Assembly (NCBI RefSeq): GCF_014172375.1
Contig: NZ_WNXD01000001.1
Span: 1,550,001 to 1,614,000 of the forward strand
DNA: 64,000 nucleotides
Direction: 5' to 3'
From: Pedobacter planticolens
Lineage (GTDB): Bacteria; Bacteroidota; Bacteroidia; Sphingobacteriales; Sphingobacteriaceae
Position numbers and translations under genes: made by a program. Below are positions 27,010-35,810 of this stretch, piece by piece; positions within the stretch are counted from its first letter, which is position 1; every line of letters starts with the position of its first letter. The notes beneath the pieces are model-generated. The model was given only the letters and a program-made list of their open reading frames with translations, was not told the DNA's origin and ran no database searches.

Positions 27010-27081
27010 GCGCAACTTTGCAATTCACCTACCCCTAAAATAAACACTCGTGAAAAACGAAGGAGCCCTAGCGGCAGCGAG

Positions 27082-27117
27082 TTAAAAAAGAAAAGGACGG
27101 ATTTATAATCCGTCCTT
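27082..27117 (-). terminator. Terminator of the minus-strand GH29/GH88/GH31 transcript
   Basis: AAGGACGGATT (27093-27103) pairs with AATCCGTCCTT (27107-27117). On the minus strand this is followed by TTTTCTTTTTT. It lies 30 bp past the GH29 stop. Confidence 0.93.
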
Positions 27118-27146
27118 ATTAAACTTAACAAATAGGATCGATATCT

Positions 27147-28583
27147 CTAATCTATAGCTCCGGTTTTCATTTTCTCTTTACTGGCTTCGCCAAACCAAGT
27201 GTGCATTTTACCTTTTACTTCTACTTTAATTACGCTGGCAACTTCATTAGGTGCTGTTGTTGGCAATTTAAGTGTTATTTGGTCGGCGGCTTTATTGATG
27301 GTTACTTTGTTTCCGTTGTTTAATAATTGAGCTGATACGACTTCATTTGATAAGCCTTTTACTACCAACTCTCCATTTTTAGGCCATTCGAAAACAGATA
27401 AATACAAGGTGGTATTACCATTTGCATGGTCTTTTCTGGTTACTCTGCCCCAAGTTTGGGTTGGAATTGGACTGGCTTGTGTTGCATATATTGCTTCACT
27501 ATATGTTTTCATCCAGGTACCTAAATCTTTTAGGCGTTCTACACTTGCTTCTGGGAAAGAACCATCGGGTTTTGGACCTATATTTAACAGATAGTTCCCT
27601 CCTTTTGAGGCAATATCTATTAAATTATGAATTAAGGTTGGTGATGATTTCCATTTGGTATCTGAATTTCTAAAACCCCAAGTTCCATTCATGGTCATAC
27701 AGGTTTCCCAATCTTTACCGTCTAACTCACTTAGGTTTGGTATTTTTTGCTCTGGGGTTTTGGTATCTCCAGGGAAATTAGGACGTTTTAATCTATCGTT
27801 TGTAATGATATTTGGTTGTGATTTTAAGGCGGCTTGTAATTTTAAGGCGGCTGCATCTGTCATATTGGTTGGTGTATCCCACCATAATACGGCAATATCG
27901 CCGTAATTGGTCATTAATTCTTTTACTTGTGGCACGGCTACTCTATCTATATATTGATCGAAAGTTGATGTTTCTTGTGCTGGATCCCAATGGCCTTTGT
28001 GTGCTTCGGTATAGCTGTTAATTTTAGTGCTATCTGGGTTTGGCCAACCTTCTGCCATTACTTTTCTGGCTACTGCACCGCCCGCATTTCCCCAATCTTG
28101 TGCTTGTGAATAGTAAAACCCTAGTTTAATGCCGTATTTTTTGCAGGCTTCTGCTAATGGTTTTAAGATGTCTTTTTTATATGGTGTTGCATCTGCTATA
28201 TCCCAGTCGCTTGCTTTTGAATTGAATAGTGCAAAACCATCATGGTGTTTAGCGGTGATAATTAGGTATTTCATGCCTGCATCTTTTGCCATTTTAACCC
28301 ATTGATCTGCATTAAATTTTACTGGATTAAATTGTTTAGCCATTGATTTATACTCGGCAACTGGTACTTTCATTCTGTTCATAATCCACTCTGCGCCACC
28401 CCTAGCCTGTTGATGTCCGTTATATTCGCCTGCCATTTGTGCATAGACGCCAAAATGGATAAACATACCGAAACGGGCTTCTCGCCACCATTCCATTTTT
28501 TTATCTTGTGGGGTTTGTTGGGCGTTGCTTAGGGTGTAAACGCTACATAATAGTAATGCGAGAAGTAGAGTTTTAAGTTTCAT
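27147..28583 (-). CDS. Exported GH29 alpha-L-fucosidase (first of three)
   Basis: The 478-residue protein has a Sec signal (ends TLSNAQ) and a GH29 catalytic barrel: EARFGMFIHFGVY (35-47), AKHHDGFALF (111-120) and VLWWDTPTN with the nucleophile Asp236. A small C-terminal beta-sandwich follows. GH29 enzymes release alpha-L-fucose with retention, and some act on alpha-L-galactose or other deoxy-sugars. It is the compact one of the three GH29 proteins here, lacking the extra C-terminal domain of the others. It is the last gene of its transcript and is followed by a strong terminator. Confidence 0.95.
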   Translation of the reverse strand: MKLKTLLLALLLCSVYTLSNAQQTPQDKKMEWWREARFGMFIHFGVYAQMAGEYNGHQQARGGAEWIMNRMKVPVAEYKSMAKQFNPVKFNADQWVKMAKDAGMKYLIITAKHHDGFALFNSKASDWDIADATPYKKDILKPLAEACKKYGIKLGFYYSQAQDWGNAGGAVARKVMAEGWPNPDSTKINSYTEAHKGHWDPAQETSTFDQYIDRVAVPQVKELMTNYGDIAVLWWDTPTNMTDAAALKLQAALKSQPNIITNDRLKRPNFPGDTKTPEQKIPNLSELDGKDWETCMTMNGTWGFRNSDTKWKSSPTLIHNLIDIASKGGNYLLNIGPKPDGSFPEASVERLKDLGTWMKTYSEAIYATQASPIPTQTWGRVTRKDHANGNTTLYLSVFEWPKNGELVVKGLSNEVVSAQLLNNGNKVTINKAADQITLKLPTTAPNEVASVIKVEVKGKMHTWFGEASKEKMKTGAID

Positions 28584-28640
28584 GTGGTTAGGGTTTTAAT
28601 GTTATTTGGTTATCGGTTTAATGTTGTATCTAGCGCTTTA

Positions 28641-28692
28641 AGATTGCTTTCCCGAGAAGTCGGGACAGGCTGTGCCTCGCAATGACGAGGTG
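28641..28692. repeat. Hairpin repeat TCCCGA-GAAG-TCGGGA ending CGCAATGACGAGG
   Basis: A 6-bp perfect stem at 28650-28665 is followed by GCAATGACGA, the ending shared with units at 35672-35713 and 59938-59985. It fills the gap between the GH88 and GH29 genes and could stabilise or trim the transcript there. Confidence 0.8.
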
Positions 28693-28694
28693 CT

Positions 28695-29891
28695 TTAGTT
28701 GATTGTTTTATAGTTTTTATATCTTAATAGGGCTTCTAGGTAATAATAATCGGCATAGTTAAGGGGAACATCTACTTCGCTATTTGATGGTTTTGAACCT
28801 GTACTGTGCAATAGAATAAAGCCTTTTGCTGTGCCGATTGGAGCAATGTATGCGGTGCTTAAACTGTTTAGTATTTGATTTGCTTTTTTATAGTAATCGC
28901 CGCCTTGTTTGCTGTATTTACTTAATTCGTATAAACCTGAAGCTATTACTGCTGCTGCTGATGCATCTCTTGGTTCGTTAGGGATTTGAGGTGCATTAAA
29001 ATCCCAATATGGCACTAAATCTTTTGGCATATTTGGATTATTGAAGATGAATTTTGCAATGTTTTCTGCTTGTTTTAAGTAAGCTGGGTTTTTGGTGTAG
29101 CGGTAACACATGGTGTAACCATATAAGCCCCAAGCTTGTCCGCGTGCCCAAGCTGATGAGTTGCTATAGCCTTGATGTGTTGTTTTCTTTAACACTTCGC
29201 CTGTTTTAGGATCATAATCTACTACGTGATATGAGCTAAAATCTGGTCGGAAATGGTTTTTCATTGTGGTATTGGCATGGCTAACTGCAATTTTATAGAA
29301 TGATGAGTCTCCAGTTAGTTTTGTTGCTTCGAAGAGTAGTTCTAAGTTCATCATGTTATCGATAATTACCGGGTTTACCCATTTATCTCTGCTATGATCC
29401 CAAGATAATATGACGCCAGTTTTAGGGTTGAAACGTGTTGATAAGGTTTTTGCTGCTTCGATAATTACTTCTTTATCGTGTGCGTTTCCTGTTAAGCGGA
29501 ATGCATTGCCTACACTGCAAAAGACTTTGAAACCCATATCGTGTGTGGTTCCATTGGTTTTTTCTTTTTCCATGTAGGTAGTGAATTTTTGTGCGGTCGA
29601 TTTCCATTGATCGGTTTTATAATATTCATCTAAATACCACAATACGCCTGGGAAAAAGCCACTTGTCCAATCTCTGGTGGCTACTAGCTTTAGGTTGCCA
29701 TTTTCTATTGTTCTTGGAGAAATTAGTTCTGGTTTAGCAGGGTTAGCTGATTTCTCTACTTCTGTTAACATTAATTGTGTTTGAGTAGCTGCGTGTTGAA
29801 ATGCTTTTTTAACGTTTACACTTTGTGCTGAAACAGTAGTTTGTACTGCTAATAAAGCAATTGTGATGATACTATATTTAACTTTCTTCAT
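28695..29891 (-). CDS. GH88 unsaturated glucuronyl hydrolase
   Basis: The 398-residue protein has a signal peptide (ends TTVSAQ) and the GH88 six-hairpin fold. RDWTSGFFPGVLWY (73-86), THDMGF with Asp118 and PVIIDNMMN with Asp178 correspond to the two catalytic aspartates of characterised unsaturated glucuronyl hydrolases; SAWARGQAWGLYGY follows. It acts on delta-4,5-unsaturated uronyl ends left by lyases. The stop of the GH29 gene upstream is 3 bp away, so they are cotranscribed. Having GH88 and GH105 in the same region suggests more than one kind of unsaturated product. Confidence 0.95.
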   Translation of the reverse strand: MKKVKYSIITIALLAVQTTVSAQSVNVKKAFQHAATQTQLMLTEVEKSANPAKPELISPRTIENGNLKLVATRDWTSGFFPGVLWYLDEYYKTDQWKSTAQKFTTYMEKEKTNGTTHDMGFKVFCSVGNAFRLTGNAHDKEVIIEAAKTLSTRFNPKTGVILSWDHSRDKWVNPVIIDNMMNLELLFEATKLTGDSSFYKIAVSHANTTMKNHFRPDFSSYHVVDYDPKTGEVLKKTTHQGYSNSSAWARGQAWGLYGYTMCYRYTKNPAYLKQAENIAKFIFNNPNMPKDLVPYWDFNAPQIPNEPRDASAAAVIASGLYELSKYSKQGGDYYKKANQILNSLSTAYIAPIGTAKGFILLHSTGSKPSNSEVDVPLNYADYYYLEALLRYKNYKTIN

Positions 29892-29894
29892 GGT

Positions 29895-31760
29895 TTAATT
29901 TAAAGGGATTAACTGGACTTCTAAAAGTTTCATTAATTCTGTTTTTAAAATGGTAGTTGGGTTGATGGTGATATGGTGTGTGCCTTTGGCTAATTGTATT
30001 TCGCTTATGGTTTGTGTAACGACTTTAGCATCGCCAATTTGTACGTTTTGTTTAATTTCTTGTTGATCTATTTTAAAAGTATAGCTTCCGCCAGCTTCTT
30101 TACTTGCTAAATATTTGATAACGATTTTAAATTTTTGTGGCGATGTTGTTCTGAAATCCCATTTAACTTCTTGCTCTTTTTTCTCCCATCCTTCTACATA
30201 AAACCGATCTGTTTTTCCGTCGCCAAACTTAAATCCTTTGCTTAAAGTGGCATCGAAAGCTAATAATCTGGTTAAAGGAATGTTTGCACTTACATAACGT
30301 GTGTTATCGGTTTTAAGTTGTCCGTTTAAAGGGAGTACAATCACAGTATTTGCGGTATCTGGTGCGTTTTTAGGTAGGTTGATATAGAAATCTCCATCGC
30401 CAATAGCTTGTATTGATAGTTTAGTTTTTTTAGAATCGGTTAGGAAATAAGCGTTATCTAGTTTAGATTTTAAACCGCCAACGTATAGTTTTCCGTCTTT
30501 AGGCCAATTAAATACGTGTAAGTACAACTTGTTATCACTTTGTGTAGTTACACCCCAACTTTGTAATGGTAGGGTTGTTTTATGGGTTTTGTAAATACCT
30601 TCTGAGTTTTTGGTTACCCATTGTTCTATACCGCTTAATATTTTAGAATCCTTTGTATCAAAAGAACCATCGCCTTTTGGACCGATATTTAATAGGAGGT
30701 TTCCGTTTCTTGAAGCTGCTTTGGCTAAAAGCTGAATAAAAAAGCCTGGAGATTTATGTGAATCATCGTATTTACTGTAACCATATGATTCGTTTGTGGT
30801 TGGAATTGCTTCCCAATCTCCTTCTACAGGATAAAATTCTGCTGGTCGGTCTGCTGTGTTTTTATAATCGCCGAAATTAGCATTGGCGTTTCTTACCAAT
30901 CTGCCATTTACTACTACATTAGGATCGGTTTCTCTGATGGCTTTTAAAATTCTGATGTTTTCTGAAAGCGGTAATTTTTGTGGTGTATCAAACCATAAGA
31001 TATCTGGGTGGTATTTCGTCAACAATTCTTTTATCTGCGGAATTGCTTTTTCATCTACATATTTAACTGCTTTTGCTAATAATTCTGGATGTTCTGCATA
31101 CCAATTTACGCCGCCGTATAAGCCTAAATCTCCACCTGGGTTTTTGTATTCCCAATCATTTCCTGGTGCATCTGGGTGTTCCCAATCGAAAGCATGTGAG
31201 TAGTAAAAGCCAAACTTCATTCCATGTTTTTTAGCTGCTGCAGCTAACTCTGCCATTGGGTCTCTTTTGAACGGAGTTTGAGCCATGATATTGAAATCAG
31301 ACACTTTAGAATCGTACATTGCAAAGCCATCGTGGTGTTTTGCTGTGATGATAAAGTAATTCATGCCTGCTTTTTTAGCATCTAAAATCCATTTATCTGC
31401 ATTGAAAAGAACTGGATTAAACTGATGAGCAACTTCTAAATAATCTTTTTTAGTTATTTTCTCTTTACGCATTAAATGTTCTGCATAACCGCCTACTTTT
31501 TTACCTTTCCATTCTCCGGCAGGTAAAGAATAAATGCCCCAATGCACAAACATGCCGAATTTGGCATCTCTCCACCATTGTATCCGCTGTTCGTGTGTTT
31601 TCATGGAAGCTGTCCACCATGTATTTACCGCATCATCAATTGCTTTTTGGTCGCGGGCTTTAGATTGGTTGAACATTTCTTTGTCTTCATCGCCAGTTAC
31701 CTGACTAAACGCTACGAAATGAACCGATAACAAGATTAAGAGGATAAATATTTTCTTCAT
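29895..31760 (-). CDS. Exported GH29 alpha-L-fucosidase with C-terminal beta-sandwich (second of three)
   Basis: The ATG at 31760 (MKKIFILLILL) overlaps the upstream stop in a TAATG arrangement and gives a clean signal ending VAFSQ; an in-frame ATG at 31769 is the alternative. The 621-residue protein has DAKFGMFVHWGIYSLPAGEW, AKHHDGFAMYDS and ILWFDTPQK with the probable nucleophile near Asp248. After the barrel there is a sandwich, then an extra domain of about 120 residues (from KFGDGKTDRFYVEGW) that may bind carbohydrate. The linker region before the barrel is longer than usual. It is cotranscribed with the PL38-like gene before it and GH88 after it. Confidence 0.94.
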   Translation of the reverse strand: MKKIFILLILLSVHFVAFSQVTGDEDKEMFNQSKARDQKAIDDAVNTWWTASMKTHEQRIQWWRDAKFGMFVHWGIYSLPAGEWKGKKVGGYAEHLMRKEKITKKDYLEVAHQFNPVLFNADKWILDAKKAGMNYFIITAKHHDGFAMYDSKVSDFNIMAQTPFKRDPMAELAAAAKKHGMKFGFYYSHAFDWEHPDAPGNDWEYKNPGGDLGLYGGVNWYAEHPELLAKAVKYVDEKAIPQIKELLTKYHPDILWFDTPQKLPLSENIRILKAIRETDPNVVVNGRLVRNANANFGDYKNTADRPAEFYPVEGDWEAIPTTNESYGYSKYDDSHKSPGFFIQLLAKAASRNGNLLLNIGPKGDGSFDTKDSKILSGIEQWVTKNSEGIYKTHKTTLPLQSWGVTTQSDNKLYLHVFNWPKDGKLYVGGLKSKLDNAYFLTDSKKTKLSIQAIGDGDFYINLPKNAPDTANTVIVLPLNGQLKTDNTRYVSANIPLTRLLAFDATLSKGFKFGDGKTDRFYVEGWEKKEQEVKWDFRTTSPQKFKIVIKYLASKEAGGSYTFKIDQQEIKQNVQIGDAKVVTQTISEIQLAKGTHHITINPTTILKTELMKLLEVQLIPLN

Positions 31761-32935
31761 TATAGCCATATTAACGGGTTTCTAATAGGTAAGTTTCGTA
31801 TTACTTCTTCAACTTTTGGTTGATGATCTAGTTTTTTCCAGGTATTTAGCCAAGTTTGGTTTTGAAATTGTTTAGCTCCAAATAGTAAGAAAGGTTGTGC
31901 TACTGGCCAGTTATCCCAATACATTACATCTTTTGGAAAAGGCCAAGTAGATTTATCGGCAACAAAAGGATACATGTATTCGATTCCCTTTTTTATGGTT
32001 CTTCCGTCGGGTAGTTTGAAAGTCCATAAATCATTCTCTTTGTCTGATAGTATTTGGCAAAGTGTGGTTATTGCATCTAAATTAAACAACGAATAACCAT
32101 AGGGTTTTGTGCGTTTAAGTTCTCTAGGGAAACTACCATCTGCTGCCATTTGGTTTGGCAAAAACACGGTTTTAAAACGTTCTCTGCAAAAATTAAGCAA
32201 GTCTTTGTTTTCTGTAAGTTTAGCGAATGATGCCACTTGCATAGCCCAACAGGTGCCATGATTATTCTCTGCATTCATTTCATCTTTGCCGTATTGATGA
32301 GTTGTTAGCCATGTTAAATAGCTGGCAAACCACTTTTTAATTTCTGCAAGTGCAGCTTTATTAGCAGCTTTTGAATGTTGCATTACAAAAACTCCTTGTG
32401 CTACTTCCATTAGTTGAATGGTATCGATAATTCCAATACCTCTTCCTGTAAACCGTCCTTGTATGGCTTGTGCAAATAGAAGGTTTGGGTTCATTAATGT
32501 TTCTGAATTTACGAACCATGCTTTTAAATGTACAAATGCATGTTTAACGTATTTTTCATCTCCTGTAATTTTATAGGCTGATGCTAATGCTCCTATAATT
32601 TTACTGAAACGGATCATTGCTAGGCGATGTGCTACAAAATTATCTGGATTGGTTAATCCGTCTTTTTGAATGTAAGGTCCTTTTGGGTTGCTTGGATCTG
32701 GCCACCAATAATCTCCTTCTGAAAAGAAATCGTGTTTAGTGCCTGCACTTCTTGGTGATGTTTGCGCAGTAACTGTTATTGGTGCTTGTGTTAATGCCCA
32801 ATTTGCTTCTGCTAAGATTTGTTTTCTCAGCACCTTAGTTACTTCAGTGGTGTACTTATTGTTTTTTTCTTGAGCTTTTGCTTGAAAAGCAAACACAAAG
32901 CAGAAAAGCAGTAAACAGTTGATTTTTAGCTTCAT
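31760..32935 (-). CDS. Alginate-lyase-family protein, PL38-like (putative glucuronan/uronan lyase)
   Basis: The 391-residue protein has a signal peptide (ends QAKAQ) and an (alpha/alpha) toroid of the alginate-lyase Pfam type. Motifs are SEGDYWWPDPSNP (72-84), MIRFSKIIGALASAY, and NAENNHGTCW (221-230) carrying the Asn-Asn-His catalytic element of this superfamily. PL38 contains Bacteroides lyases acting on beta-1,4-glucuronan; the match to that family rather than PL5 rests on the DYWWPDP block and gene context. Its products would feed the GH88 enzyme encoded two genes downstream. It overlaps the GH29 start by one base and begins 2 bp from the GH31 stop. Confidence 0.78.
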   Translation of the reverse strand: MKLKINCLLLFCFVFAFQAKAQEKNNKYTTEVTKVLRKQILAEANWALTQAPITVTAQTSPRSAGTKHDFFSEGDYWWPDPSNPKGPYIQKDGLTNPDNFVAHRLAMIRFSKIIGALASAYKITGDEKYVKHAFVHLKAWFVNSETLMNPNLLFAQAIQGRFTGRGIGIIDTIQLMEVAQGVFVMQHSKAANKAALAEIKKWFASYLTWLTTHQYGKDEMNAENNHGTCWAMQVASFAKLTENKDLLNFCRERFKTVFLPNQMAADGSFPRELKRTKPYGYSLFNLDAITTLCQILSDKENDLWTFKLPDGRTIKKGIEYMYPFVADKSTWPFPKDVMYWDNWPVAQPFLLFGAKQFQNQTWLNTWKKLDHQPKVEEVIRNLPIRNPLIWL

Positions 32936-32936
32936 G

Positions 32937-35099
32937 TTATTTAGTCATAAATGTGAAACTTACTTTACCAATGGTGTTTGGTTTTCCTTTTTCTGGAGCG
33001 CTAATGCTTCCTTTTAATTGTCCGCTTTTTAAGCGTTCTACCTTAATCTTTCTCCATGATAATTGTCCTTTTTCGAAATCAAAGGTTTCTCCATCATCGT
33101 CGTATAGGTTATATTCACTTGCTTTTTCTCCGTAATGTCGGATTTCTAGATCTACCTTTTCGCCTAATTTTGGCGCATGTAATAAAGCTGGCATCATTGG
33201 GATAATTCCTCCATCTTTAACGTATACTGGTATTTTATCTAAACCAGGTGTAATGGTTATTACTTGTCCATCACCAACAAAAACACCCGTGTAGAAATCG
33301 TACCATTTACCTTTTGGTAATATTACTTTCCGTTGTGTTTGCCCTGTAAACATTGGGGCAACTAATAAATACTCGCCTGCCATGTATTGATCTTTTATTT
33401 CTTTAGAAACGGCTTCTGCGTAAGGGTTTTCTTCTAAATTAACATTGCCAGCTTCTACTTTTATTTCTTGTTTAAAACCATCTTCTAAGCTCATTGCTCT
33501 GAAAGGTGGCGTACCTTCAAAGTGGTATTTTGCAAATTCGGTGTACCAATATGGCATCATTCTCATCCGTAATAATGCATATTCTTTCACTTGTTTTTCT
33601 ACATCAGGATATGTCCATGGTTTGGTACCACTTGCCCAAGCGTTAATCATCGCCATTGGCGAAAAAACATTAGATTGAAATCTTCTCAACCATTCTTCTC
33701 CAGTTTTTGAAGCCCTAACTTCAGGGGTCCACAGTACGCCAGCGAAACCGCTGTTGATGAGTGCTGTGATAAAATCTTCATGATTATAATAATCGTTGTA
33801 GATTACATAAGGAAATGAAGTGCCCCCGCCGTTAGATGCTCTTACTAAACCAAAAGTGCGTTTATTGCTATTTTTGAACATCGCTGCAGAGTAACGCTGC
33901 ATTAAAAGTCCATAAGTCTGTCTCATTTGTTCTGCGCTAATTCCCGATGGGAAAGTTGCTACATCTGGCCATAAATAATGGTCGTAACCATCAACTTCGT
34001 CAATTTTATAGCCACTTATACCAATATCTACTTGGTCTTTTTTTAACTGACCGAAGAAAAGGTTTTGTGCTTTAGGCATTGTGAAATCTGGCACAGCCCC
34101 TAACCAAACGGTATGTGAGCCAGTTAATGGTCTGATATCTTTGTAAAAAGGTGCATCTGGTGATACATACGGATTGATCCAAAGATTTAAGCGAATGCCT
34201 TTTGCTAACATGCTTTTCACAAAGCTAGCAGGCTCTGCAAATCTATTTTTATCCCATGAGAAAGTACCTGGATAGGCTTTACTTTGCCAACCTGGTTCTA
34301 AGCCTACAAAATCTAGTGGATATCCTTTTTCTTCAAAACTGTTCACTTCTTTTTCTACATCAGCAGCAGTGGAACGGGTCATTACGCGTTGTGTAAAGCC
34401 CAAACCCCATCGTGGTGGTAAATAACCTCCTCCATTAAAAAGGTTGTATCTCTTTATGGCGTCTAAAGGTTTAGGGCCTGCAAACACGTAAAATTCTATT
34501 CCGGCAGCAGGAACTAAGATTTCTACTTCATCGCCATTGTTGCGAGACGACCATGTTTTATCGGAGTTTCTATCTTTTGGTGTAGGGAAATTTTTACTGT
34601 CTTTTCGCATGGCGGTGCCTGTCCATACTTTGATATATCTGGCAGAGTTGATAAAAACTCCATATCCATTTGAAGAAACATAAAAAGGTGTTGGTGCATG
34701 TGTTCGGCCATTATCTTTGCCTCCGTAATGATCTACATGTAATTCTAATATTTTACCACGTTGATGTACGGTTTGAAAATTTAATCCAAAACCATATAAC
34801 TGTTCTGTTTTATCTAGCGGAATTCTTAAATATGTTTTGCCATCTACTAGTTGTGCTTTAATTGGCTGATCTGCAAATGGAAATGCGGCTGAGCCTAATT
34901 TAGTTAATGATTGGTGGTTTGGTGTAGCACCCGATGCTTTTAATAGATCATATGCTTCTGGCGTACCAAATACGCCTTTCCATACGCCAGGTTCTACCTG
35001 TGTCCACGCTATTTCTTGTGCGCTTGTGTTAAAAATTGTTGCGAAAAAAAGTATACAGCAGAGTATTACAATTTTAGGTTTCATCACAGGTTTATACAT
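32937..35099 (-). CDS. Exported GH31 alpha-glycosidase
   Basis: The 720-residue protein has a signal ending NTSAQ; the ATG at 35084 (MKPKIVIL) is an alternative start. The GH31 barrel shows PLDFVGLEPGW (261-271), YKIDEVDG with the nucleophile Asp367, and VIYNDYYNHED with the probable acid/base Asp436. The N-terminal sandwich and two C-terminal sheets are of normal length. GH31 covers alpha-glucosidase, alpha-xylosidase and alpha-galactosidase activities, and the subsite residues do not let me choose. It is the first gene of the GH31-PL38-GH29-GH88-GH29 series, downstream of a 711-bp gap rich in hairpins, so it may have its own promoter. Confidence 0.93.
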   Translation of the reverse strand: MYKPVMKPKIVILCCILFFATIFNTSAQEIAWTQVEPGVWKGVFGTPEAYDLLKASGATPNHQSLTKLGSAAFPFADQPIKAQLVDGKTYLRIPLDKTEQLYGFGLNFQTVHQRGKILELHVDHYGGKDNGRTHAPTPFYVSSNGYGVFINSARYIKVWTGTAMRKDSKNFPTPKDRNSDKTWSSRNNGDEVEILVPAAGIEFYVFAGPKPLDAIKRYNLFNGGGYLPPRWGLGFTQRVMTRSTAADVEKEVNSFEEKGYPLDFVGLEPGWQSKAYPGTFSWDKNRFAEPASFVKSMLAKGIRLNLWINPYVSPDAPFYKDIRPLTGSHTVWLGAVPDFTMPKAQNLFFGQLKKDQVDIGISGYKIDEVDGYDHYLWPDVATFPSGISAEQMRQTYGLLMQRYSAAMFKNSNKRTFGLVRASNGGGTSFPYVIYNDYYNHEDFITALINSGFAGVLWTPEVRASKTGEEWLRRFQSNVFSPMAMINAWASGTKPWTYPDVEKQVKEYALLRMRMMPYWYTEFAKYHFEGTPPFRAMSLEDGFKQEIKVEAGNVNLEENPYAEAVSKEIKDQYMAGEYLLVAPMFTGQTQRKVILPKGKWYDFYTGVFVGDGQVITITPGLDKIPVYVKDGGIIPMMPALLHAPKLGEKVDLEIRHYGEKASEYNLYDDDGETFDFEKGQLSWRKIKVERLKSGQLKGSISAPEKGKPNTIGKVSFTFMTK

Positions 35100-35270
35100 T
35101 TGGTTGTGTAACTAAAGATAAGCAAGTAAAGGATTTTTAGGTTCTTTTCATTCCGTCTGCTATACACTTTATTCAACTATATTGGCATTAAATAAAGATG
35201 ATTTAAAGATAATAGGGGTATATTGTTGAATGGTTAATATGTATGGTTTTGCCATTCTGTTATACGGCTT

Positions 35271-35297
35271 GTCATCCTGAGCTTGTCGAAGGATCTG
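35271..35297. repeat. Dispersed repeat GTCATCCTGAGCTTGTCGAA type
   Basis: The unit at 35271-35297 reads GTCATCCTGAGCTTG then TCGAAGGATCTG. From general knowledge this wording is common in Bacteroidota intergenic DNA. It is a single copy here. Confidence 0.6.
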
Positions 35298-35350
35298 TTT
35301 TTAGCTCGCCGCCGCACGGGCTTGCCTCGGCTCTTGACAGCCGAAGGGTC

Positions 35351-35380
35351 AAGTAACTTTTTTCTTGATAAAAAAGTAAC
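35351..35380. terminator. Imperfect inverted repeat, possible bidirectional terminator
   Basis: AGTAACTTTTTTC faces GATAAAAAAGTAACC around CTT, giving a long A/T stem with T runs on both strands. It could end transcription from GH95 on the minus strand or simply be a repeat. It is weaker than the GC-stem terminators elsewhere. Confidence 0.4.
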
Positions 35381-35416
35381 CAAAAAATCAAGGCTGTGTA
35401 TCATCTCTCGGATTAA

Positions 35417-35520
35417 GCATTAAAACTTTTTTGGCAACAAGCAGCAGGTTCGATGAAGGATCGAACTGGCTCATTGTTTTGGAAGTGGTTTTTGAACGAT
35501 TGTGGGGGAAGTTTTAATGC
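35417..35520. repeat. 104-bp element with 12-bp perfect terminal inverted repeats
   Basis: GCATTAAAACTT (35417-35428) is mirrored by AAGTTTTAATGC (35509-35520). Inside is a second hairpin GTTCGAT-gaagg-ATCGAAC (35448-35466). No coding capacity. The form is that of a small non-autonomous mobile or structural repeat. Confidence 0.8.
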
Positions 35521-35599
35521 TTTCTCCTTCGGGATGCTACAAGGCCGGTCCTCGTTCTTGGCGGTGGGTTGTGGTTTGGGAGAGGTTGTAATGCGGCAT

Positions 35600-35663
35600 T
35601 TACAATGGCACAATCGTATAAGCTTTAACTGTAATAAAATCAATTACATAACTTTTATCGATA
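35600..35663 (-). pseudogene. Relic of a duplicated GH95 3' end
   Basis: On the minus strand the segment translates DKSYVIDFITVKAYTIVPL and stops. The intact GH95 at 35811 ends AKSYVIDFSTVKGKSYTIVPL, so the copy has a 6-bp in-frame deletion and scattered substitutions but the same stop position. About 150 bp of repeat DNA separates relic and gene. Nothing else of the duplicate remains. Confidence 0.85.
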
Positions 35664-35671
35664 GGCATGAA

Positions 35672-35713
35672 AGATTGCTTCGTCCCGATGAAAAATCGGA
35701 GACTCGCAATGAC
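35672..35713. repeat. Hairpin repeat ending CGCAATGACGAC
   Basis: AGATTGCTTCGTCCCGAT, a short loop, ATCGGAGA, then CTCGCAATGACGAC. It is the same type as the unit at 28641-28692. It lies between the GH95 relic and the intact GH95 3' end. Confidence 0.75.
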
Positions 35714-35810
35714 GACAGCTTTTATAAAGAGAAAAAATGTGGATAAAGCCGAATTGTTTGCTCTTTTATTCCGTTGGCTGAAGCCAACGGCAATGAAGTG
35801 TAAATTTTGT

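Larger units (their letters stand above)
26476..27146. other. Gene-free repeat cluster between convergent genes
   Basis: The stretch lies between the convergent beta-helix and GH29 genes. It holds two palindromic elements, a 33-bp dispersed repeat, a 13-unit array and a terminator, each listed separately. Open frames here on both strands (26591-27038) are translations of the array. Confidence 0.85.
35100..35810. other. 711-bp structured gap inside the CAZyme cluster
   Basis: The gap separates GH31 from GH95. It holds several dispersed-repeat units, a 104-bp inverted-repeat element and a relic of a GH95 3' end (listed separately). No promoter was confidently recognised and no intact gene is present. 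Confidence 0.7.

Noticed and set aside
26591..27038. Long open frames on both strands with seven-residue repeats (for example AGARFLL or ASASRNL types)
   Set aside because: They exist only because the array period (21 bp) is a multiple of three and contains no stop. Several frames are open at once, and there is no start context or homology.
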